A stretch of DNA of 64,000 bases from Paragordius varius (lineage: Eukaryota; Nematomorpha): positions 1,550,001 to 1,614,000 of the forward strand of contig OZ176060.1 in NCBI GenBank assembly GCA_964247055.1. Direction: 5' to 3'. Below, piece after piece: positions 57,728 through 64,000 of this stretch. The notes under the pieces were generated by a model. It was not told the origin of the DNA, ran no database searches, and saw only the letters and a list, made by a program, of their open reading frames with translations. A program made the position numbers and the translations under genes. Position 1 is the stretch's first letter. Each line of letters starts with the position of its first letter.

Positions 57728-60311
57728 CACTGGACAGCAAATTTTTCTGACACTCGAGTTTTTTGCATTTTCGATTAATATAACAGTAAATCTGAAAAAA
57801 AATTATAACTCGATGAAAGAATTTCGTTTAATTTGATTTTTTTGATTATGCGCCCTCTTTATCAAAATTTTACTAAAAAATGTTTTTCTTTAAAAATATA
57901 CAAGTAATGCCCATTTGTAATATATCATTCGAAAGAGTAATAAAAACTCTATAATATGCATACTAATATGTATTACATCGACAGTTAATATTGGACACAA
58001 AGAGCGACAAACGCGCGAAGCGAGAACATTTTTTTAAATATTATATTTCTAAAACTAAGGGATGTAAATTAATGTGACCAGATAGGCTGTGTTTCGCAAT
58101 ACAGTACTGGGTTTTCAGAAAAAAACTGCGCATGTACTGCACCCACTTTTGTACTGCTTTTTGAAATTAAAAAAAATAGTTATTTATAAATACATATCAA
58201 TTACCCTTTGTTTATTCAAAAAAATAATGTTAGAACTTAATATAGTACCCTCTGTAATAACCCCATAATTTGTAAAGAAATGGTTCGTTTTGCGGTAAAA
58301 TACTATTGACCTTTTTTTAATTGGTTAATATTTTATTTTCTGCTCGAATCATACATAAAACTTAAGATTGCAGCCTTTCGCGCAGTGCGAAACTATAAAT
58401 CTCGGACTCAATATTCAGGGACTTCTGAAAAAATAGGTTCCTTAACATTTAAAATTAACAAAATCTAAAATATTTTAATAAATGTTTGATCAAATTTAGA
58501 AAGTTCATTTTTTGTTATAAGTATCAAACGGAAAATATAAAAATTCGTTATTCCCATAACATATTATATAAAATTTATTATATATGGCATATGTTTTGAA
58601 ATAACATTTTTTCGTATTAAAAAATTTAGTTTTTACGTTTTCTATATTCATTAGGTGGGAGGTATGATTTTACTTAGTTTTTTTCCTCCACTTTAATTTT
58701 TATTAGTTTTCTTATTTTTTTGCATAAACAAATTTGAGATATTTTATTGAAGCGTACTTCTAACGATTTTGAAGCATGATGGAAACAGTATAACACTTTA
58801 AGATATAATAAATCCCTTTTTCCAAATAATTCGATGATGCTGAACATTACTATAGGTTCATATTTTTAATTTAAAGGTTTTGCTTGCAAATTTTGGTAAA
58901 TTTTTTAATAAAATACAATTTTTATTATAAATTTGAAAACGAACGAATATTCTAACAAAATTTTGATTGAGAATCAGCATTATCGAATTATATATATAAA
59001 ATGTTATAACATCTCAACCGTTTATATCGTTTCCATCGTCTTAAAAATAATATGAAGTACGCTTGAACAAAATTTGCTTAAAATTAAATTTTTGAAAGTG
59101 TGCATTTTTTAAAAAAATATTTAGTTGATATCAAAGTTTAGTATATATTTAAAATTATTGCACAATAATGGAATTTTTGCTTTTAAGCAAACATCTAAAA
59201 TTTTAAATTTTAAAAATATATTTTGCTTTTTATATGTAGTTTATGTTATATTTTAGTGATATTTTTGAAATAAAACATTTAGCTTTCACCAAAAAATATA
59301 TTTGAAAAAATTTCGCACATTTTGCAATTTTAAACGGAGCACCTACCACAAAGTGTAAATAACTTTCTTTAATAACTCGTAAAGGTTAAATTCAAAACCA
59401 TGATAATCCTGATATTTTCCTATTAGAATATATATATTTCATCAGGATATTTTTTCGTAACTGTGTAATATACCACATCGATGGTATAAAAACAAGCAAA
59501 GTATGTTTTAATTTTGTACTGCGTCCATATTCAAAATATCTGGTCACATTAATGTAAATAGCTCAAACTTTGTTTAGATGGTGATGAATGTCCAAAAAAG
59601 ATAACATAAGAAAGTTTTTTTGATTAAAACATTTTTTTATTGCTTTTATGTCACTCAAAACAGCCATTTTTAAGTTTTTTGTTTTTTAAAAATTACCATC
59701 TCATCTATATCAATTTATTTTCTTGACGAGGCTGATAATTTCGAAATTTTAAAGATTAAAACAAAGTTTAAGGTATTTTTGATCTTTTATAGCCATTATG
59801 TAATAAATTTACAGTTATAACTATGCATTTTAGTATCCACTAGGTAAATTATTTATGATAATAATAATTTTTATTAAAAAAGGAAACCAAAAGCTTTTTC
59901 AAACATTTTTTTAAATTAAATACTACTTAATAATTATATTAAAATAATTTATATGATTTTCAAATTAGTTTGTCAGTGAAAATTCTTGACTTATTTAAGG
60001 ATTGAAAATTACCATTTAAATCCAAATAACTTTTACATCCGATTGATTTAAATGACTTACTACCATTTAAAAGATGCAGTATTTTGCGCTCTTTCGAATG
60101 ATATAAAATAAATGGCTTCATATCTAAAACTTTTAATTTTCGAAATTTCGAGTTTAATGTTAAATCGGGGCCAAAAATTATCGATAAACTCTAATATAAA
60201 AAAATTCTTGAATGCTAGACCAATTCTCTTTTCAGATATACTAATTCTGTACTTTAATGAAATATTGAATTTAGAATGGCAGTTAAAAAAATTAAAATTT
60301 GATGTCTAGTG
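57728..60311 (+). repeat. CACTG-ended MITE with a second element inserted
   Basis: It starts CACTGGACAGCAAATTTTTC, ends TTGATGTCTAGTG, and has TTA on both sides (57725-57727, 60312-60314). After removing the insert (58070-59551 plus one octamer) it is about 1094 bp and very similar to 38187-39300, including the MASYLK ORF segment. The close similarity means the family moved fairly recently. Confidence 0.87.
58070..59551 (+). repeat. 1482-bp element with TAATGTGACCAGAT ends, 8-bp TSD
   Basis: The left end TAATGTGACCAGATA and inverted right end TAATGTGACCAGATA are identical. The octamer ATGTAAAT flanks both sides (58062-58069, 59552-59559). The homologous empty site in the other MITE copy reads ATGAAAAT (about 38533). 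The 8-bp duplication suggests hAT, or less likely P. It is non-coding. Its interior carries the AT-rich high-copy sequence found in fragments across the window, so this is the complete reference copy for that family. Confidence 0.85.
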
Positions 60312-60331
60312 TTATATAAAGTAGAGAAAAC

Positions 60332-60418
60332 CTTTGCACTTGCATAAATAGCAGTTTGATCTGGTATCAAAAATGTAACCAAGTTGACATAGGTTTTTAC
60401 ATGGCATTGTGCACATAT
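60332..60418 (-). CDS. Antistasin-like domain exon 2
   Basis: 87 nt, phase 1 in (after AATCCCTAG) and phase 1 out (AAAG|GTTTTC). The translation contains CTMPCKNLCQLGY, then IFDTRSNCYLCKCK. The six-cysteine pattern C-x3-C-x3-C-x2-G-Y...C-x2-C-x-C is that of antistasin repeats, small disulphide-rich modules best known as inhibitors of blood-clotting and other serine proteases. The residue before the last Cys pair is not an obvious inhibitory P1 Arg, so activity is open. The symmetric phase is typical of a shuffled domain. Confidence 0.85.
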
Positions 60419-62166
60419 CTAGGGATTAATTAAAATCATTACAATTAAACCTCTTTTGTGCGACTGCTTTGGGCAGTCTTTACCTCTGTGTGAATACTAA
60501 TTAACATACCGTCTAAACCTTTTTCCGCTTATACATTGTTTTAAACATATAAATTTTTTTATTCATATATTATTTTAGATATTTAAAACAACATTGGTAT
60601 AAAAAAACTTTTTTATATAGTTTGCTAGCGTGTCTAGAGCCGTCATATTTGATTTCATTAACTTTGTAAGATTTTTTGTTTTATTGATCATGGTAATTGT
60701 AAATATCTTATTGAGTCAAAATACCATTTTATTTTTTGTGAGGTATGTTTTTAACTAAAGAAGTTTGGTTAAATCTAAATTTAAATACCACTAATTTCTC
60801 TAAATAACCTAAAAAATATTTAGAATCCATTTATAAATTTTTGTTCAACTTACATTGTAACACAAAACTAAGAATCGTCTTGTGTTTGAAGTTTTTATTT
60901 TTATAATCCGATTTGCGATTTTGTTAAATATTATTTTGTAAGAAGTTTAAGGTTTAATAATTTTTAAATCTATTAATAAACACAACCTTTATCATGTTTT
61001 TCGATCCACCATTAATCTTTAAGAAAGGCGTTTAAATCATATCTGAATTAAACAAACATCAATACGCTGTTTTAATTTATTTTAATCAAATAGTTATATA
61101 AAAATTCACAATAAGATAAAGAAACAGCATATTTTAAAGATTTAAGCTATGGTAAAATAACAAAAGTGTGTTTTAAGTAGAATGATTAATCAACTTATAT
61201 ATTCTAGGTACCTGGCTCAATAATTAAAAACTAGAATATTATATTTTTAACTTAACTGGCATTTAGTTTAAAAAACTTCAATACATGCATAGTGTATTGG
61301 TTTTTATCTTTTTGGTGCCTTATTTCATAATTTTTGTTGAAAATGATAAATCAGTAGGATTCGAATTGGTGGGCAAAAAATTTTACATTCATAAGGAAAA
61401 GACTTGACTTAAGTGTTTTTTTCCAATCTTCTAGTGTAATTGCCACGCACTTGCAACACGAGTGTGACTTTTTTATCACCACACCCTTGATAAATAACAC
61501 CTTAATGAATATCACTTTAATGAATATTATTAAAACATATTTTAGGCCACATAAAATTACACTCTGTGGAAAGAATGGGTTTAAAAGCCAAAATGACACC
61601 AATATTCAATTACAGTTTTTGGATATAAAAATGCGTTGAATGGTATAAAAAAGTATTTATAATATGTATTGGTGGTAAAGGAAAAATTATATGCCATTTC
61701 CCCTTTGTAAATTAATATTTTCTTTTTTTATATGAGGATTAATCATTTTTTAACACGATATATTTGGGTACACTTTATACATATATATATGGTAAATATA
61801 TGATATTAAAATAAATAACTATTAAATTTAATTAAAAGTTTGGAGAGGTTTAAATTTGAGGCCATCTGAAAAAAATGAAAGTGCAATAAATAATTTTTTG
61901 TTTCTGACTAAGAATAAGTTATTTTTTAGTATTTTAAAGAAATGATGTATTATTTTACAATTATTTGTGGGTATAGTTTTAGATAAGAAATGATTTTTTA
62001 GCATGTAAAAATTGGTATAAATTACATTTAAATAGTCAATAATTTTAAATAATTATAAATACCCAATCTCTTTACGAGTTCAATTTAATATAATAAATAT
62101 ATTGCATCATCATAAAATAGTGATTAACAAAAATAAGCAAAATAAAAAATTTTAAGAATGATATAC
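60419..62166. other. Intron between the antistasin exons
   Basis: AT-rich; apart from the possible decayed exon at 61441-61590 I recognise nothing. A small inverted word GACTGCCCAAAGCAGTC lies at 60461-60480. Confidence 0.5.
61441..61590 (-). pseudogene. Possible decayed antistasin-like exon
   Basis: After a good acceptor (TTCTTTCCACAG) comes SVILCGLKY in one frame or CNFMWPKICFNN in the phase-1 frame. Further on another frame reads GVVIKKSHSCCKCV, recalling the end of an antistasin repeat. Two frame shifts or stops separate the parts (ATTCATTAA occurs twice). It could be a dead copy between the two intact antistasin exons, or chance. Confidence 0.3.
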
Positions 62167-62256
62167 TTGGTGGTAAACATTCACAAGTTTGGCATTGAAA
62201 ATGGTCCATTTTGAAGCCATAGAGACAGGTGTTGACGCAAACAGGAGGTATGCATG
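62167..62256 (-). CDS. Antistasin-like domain exon 1
   Basis: 90 nt, phase 1 in (after TATTGTTTAG) and phase 1 out (CCAA|GTATAT). The translation has CIPPVCVNTCLYGFKMDHFQ, then CQTCECLPP, with the full C-x4-C-x3-C-x-YG...D..QC-x2-C-x-C antistasin pattern. It joins in phase to the mucin exon upstream and to exon 60418 downstream. Confidence 0.88.
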
Positions 62257-62371
62257 CTAAACAATAAAAATAAAGATTATTTGTATGTGAGAATTGCTAA
62301 AAGATTAGTGTTATTGAAAAAATTCAATTTTATGAAATATTTTAACGTAAATGAATGGTTGATAAAAATAC

Positions 62372-63436
62372 TTTTGGTAATAGATGTAGTTGAAAGCATT
62401 TTTAAGATATTTTCGCTACTTTTTATATTATCGGTTGGTATAAAACCAGTCATATTTATATGCTCGTTTATGGTAGATGTTAATAAGTTTGTTGTTGTTT
62501 CAAATTTAGTTGTTGTATGGGTTAAGTTATTATAGGGAGTAGTAATATTTAGGGTTTCATTATTTAAAGGGGTTGATTTAATTGTTGTTGTGATATTTGA
62601 AGATTTTGCTATAGATGTAGTAAATATATTTTGCCTAGAACTATGGGTATTAGAGGTGTTGTAATCTGAGTGTCCAGTTAATGTTATGTTTTCCTCAATG
62701 GTCGTTAAAAGTGTTGTAGGAGAAGAGGTTGATGATACAGACCGCTCACTTGATACTGTAGGAGAAGTTACATTATTCATCGTATTTGCGGAAACAGTAG
62801 TTATTAAAAGAGTTGTATTTAAAATTCGAGTGGTTAAACTAGATGCATTGAAAGGCGTGGTTGTATAAGTTGCATTTTTACTAATTCCCTCGCTAATTGT
62901 GATAGAGGGATTTGAGTTTAATGTAGTGGTTATGGTGTGCGGTGTTAATGGAGTCGTTGTAATAGTAACTTCTGGTTTAAAAGGACTAGAGTGATTTAGT
63001 GTCACTTTCGGAATCGTTAAATTTATTCCAGGTGTTGTAGTGTTTTCAATTATTTTAAAAAATCCAGTAATGCTGGAATTTTCGTTGATTGTTGTTGTAG
63101 GGACAGACAATGTACTGCCCTGACTTACATTAAACCTATTTTTACCGGTGGGTGTGGGATTATATGAACTAATATTAGTGACAAAATAGCCTGTAACGTT
63201 AACTTGTTCGCTTATGGTAGAGTGTGTTTGCCCATTCGTCGTATTTTGTTCTTTAGGTGTTCGTAGAGTTGACTTTTCCCCATTATTAGTTTCGTTGTTA
63301 AACTGTAGAGGGGTGATTGAACTTGTTTTAAAAGTTGATATAGTACTATGATTGTTTGGAGGAACTGTGGTGACTTTTAAGGGTGTAAGTCCTGAAGGGG
63401 TGTTTAGCTCTACGATAAGAGAAATGCTGGTAGATT
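62372..63436 (-). CDS. Mucin-like Ser/Thr/Asn-rich exon
   Basis: A single open exon of 355 codons, phase 1 in (after AAAACTAG) and phase 1 out (ACCAAAA|GTATTT). It is about half Thr, Ser and Asn, with no Cys and many N-x-S/T sites, as in heavily glycosylated extracellular stalks. Four imperfect repeats share the core T-I-x-E-x-[VI]-N-[VML]-T-G-[YFH]: TISEQVNVTGYF, TINENSSITGFF, TIEENITLTGH and STINEHINMTGF, spaced by 45-130 residues. The start and donor could differ slightly. Upstream exons, including any signal peptide, lie beyond or were not found. The opposite-strand ORFs here are shadows. Confidence 0.82.
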
Positions 63437-64000
63437 CTAGTTTTTATATTGTAGAATATTTTAAATCGATAACATTTTAAAAATTATAGAAACACCTCTT
63501 AACTTTAAAAGGTGCAATATTAAATAAAATATTGTTTTAAAATAATACAGTTAAAATTGAAATCATACGGACAAAATGCAAATATATAAAGCAAAAATTT
63601 TTTAACAAAAGACAACCATACTTTTTTAAACCTTAATTTATCCTATAAAAAACATTTATTTATAATGGTAAAATACATAATTGAGTATGTTACCAATTTA
63701 CATTACTATATTATACTATGCATTTTAAAACAACGAGATATATTTAAAAAATTAAATTAAGATTCAAAAGAACGCCGCATTTTTTCAAGCAAAAGCACAG
63801 TTTTGTATAAAGTAGAAATTTTTTTAATATAAATAATTTAATATTAAGGATTCATTTAATTTTAAATTGATGATTATTTAATTTTAGCGTTGAATTATGA
63901 TTTTTAATGTTTTATTATCAATATTTGGTGGTAAAAAGATTATGTTCAAACATTTTGCCCATAACTTAATTCTATTATTTATTTTATTAATTCTATTTTT
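63437..64000. other. Presumed intron or flank, with mariner-like MITE copy
   Basis: At about 63561-63775, TCATACGGACAAAATGC, GACAACCATACTTTTTTAAA and TTACCAATTTACATTA match the left two thirds of the MITE at 26429-26682; the right arm is eroded. The rest is AT-rich with no exon recognised. Confidence 0.55.

Noticed and set aside
62254-62868. Plus-strand ORFs opposite the mucin-like exon
   Set aside because: They are shadows of the Thr/Ser/Asn codons on the minus strand; valine/isoleucine-rich with no signal.

Overview
The window looks like a piece of a strongly AT-rich, transposon-filled invertebrate animal genome. The coding material is split into exons with GT...AG borders. It includes a cytochrome P450 of the CYP3 type, antistasin-like (leech/cnidarian-type protease-inhibitor) modules, a mucin-like Ser/Thr/Asn-rich exon and a cysteine-rich type I membrane protein. 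There are no bacterial operons, ribosome binding sites or phage genes. I cannot name the species. No tRNA or rRNA gene was recognised.

Two host loci stand out. (1) On the + strand, 16535-32024 holds the 3' half of a P450: an I-helix exon, a 14.6 kb intron, a K-helix/PERF exon, an apparent 25-nt intron, and a heme-loop exon. The 5' exons were not found. (2) On the - strand, 42951-63436 holds a multi-exon surface-protein locus. In transcript order it has a mucin-like exon (63436-62372), two antistasin exons (62256-62167, 60418-60332), then a series of exons coding for a repeated cysteine module that I do not recognise (55354-55189, 55119-54947, 54780-54612, 49002-48821, 46345-46180, 45023-44555, 43876-42951). 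The last exon carries a furin-like RNRR site, one transmembrane helix and a ~100-residue cytoplasmic tail. Most of these exons are too short to stand out as ORFs; they were found from conserved cysteines, splice sites and matching intron phases. The cysteine-module exons join each other in consistent phases (0 between modules, 2 inside a module). The mucin and antistasin exons are all phase 1-1. The one exon that would join the two sets was not found, so they may be one gene or two neighbours.

Almost everything else is mobile DNA. 0-9 kb: CACTG-ended non-autonomous elements, one nested in another, a fold-back element, a hAT relic, and a MITE whose terminal repeat has expanded into a minisatellite. 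9-16 kb: LINE relics and a 2.4 kb hAT element with a perfect 8-bp target duplication. 17-31 kb (inside the P450 intron): high-copy AT-rich repeats, a LINE relic, hAT-like and mariner-like MITEs, and a 0.9 kb minisatellite of the same unit seen at 8.2 kb. 33-42 kb: three LINE/MITE blocks and a repeated coding-like segment. 46-60 kb: the introns of the surface-protein locus are filled by hAT-like elements, one of which was hit by a Ty3/gypsy retrotransposon, and by a MITE-in-MITE nest that ends 17 nt from a splice site.
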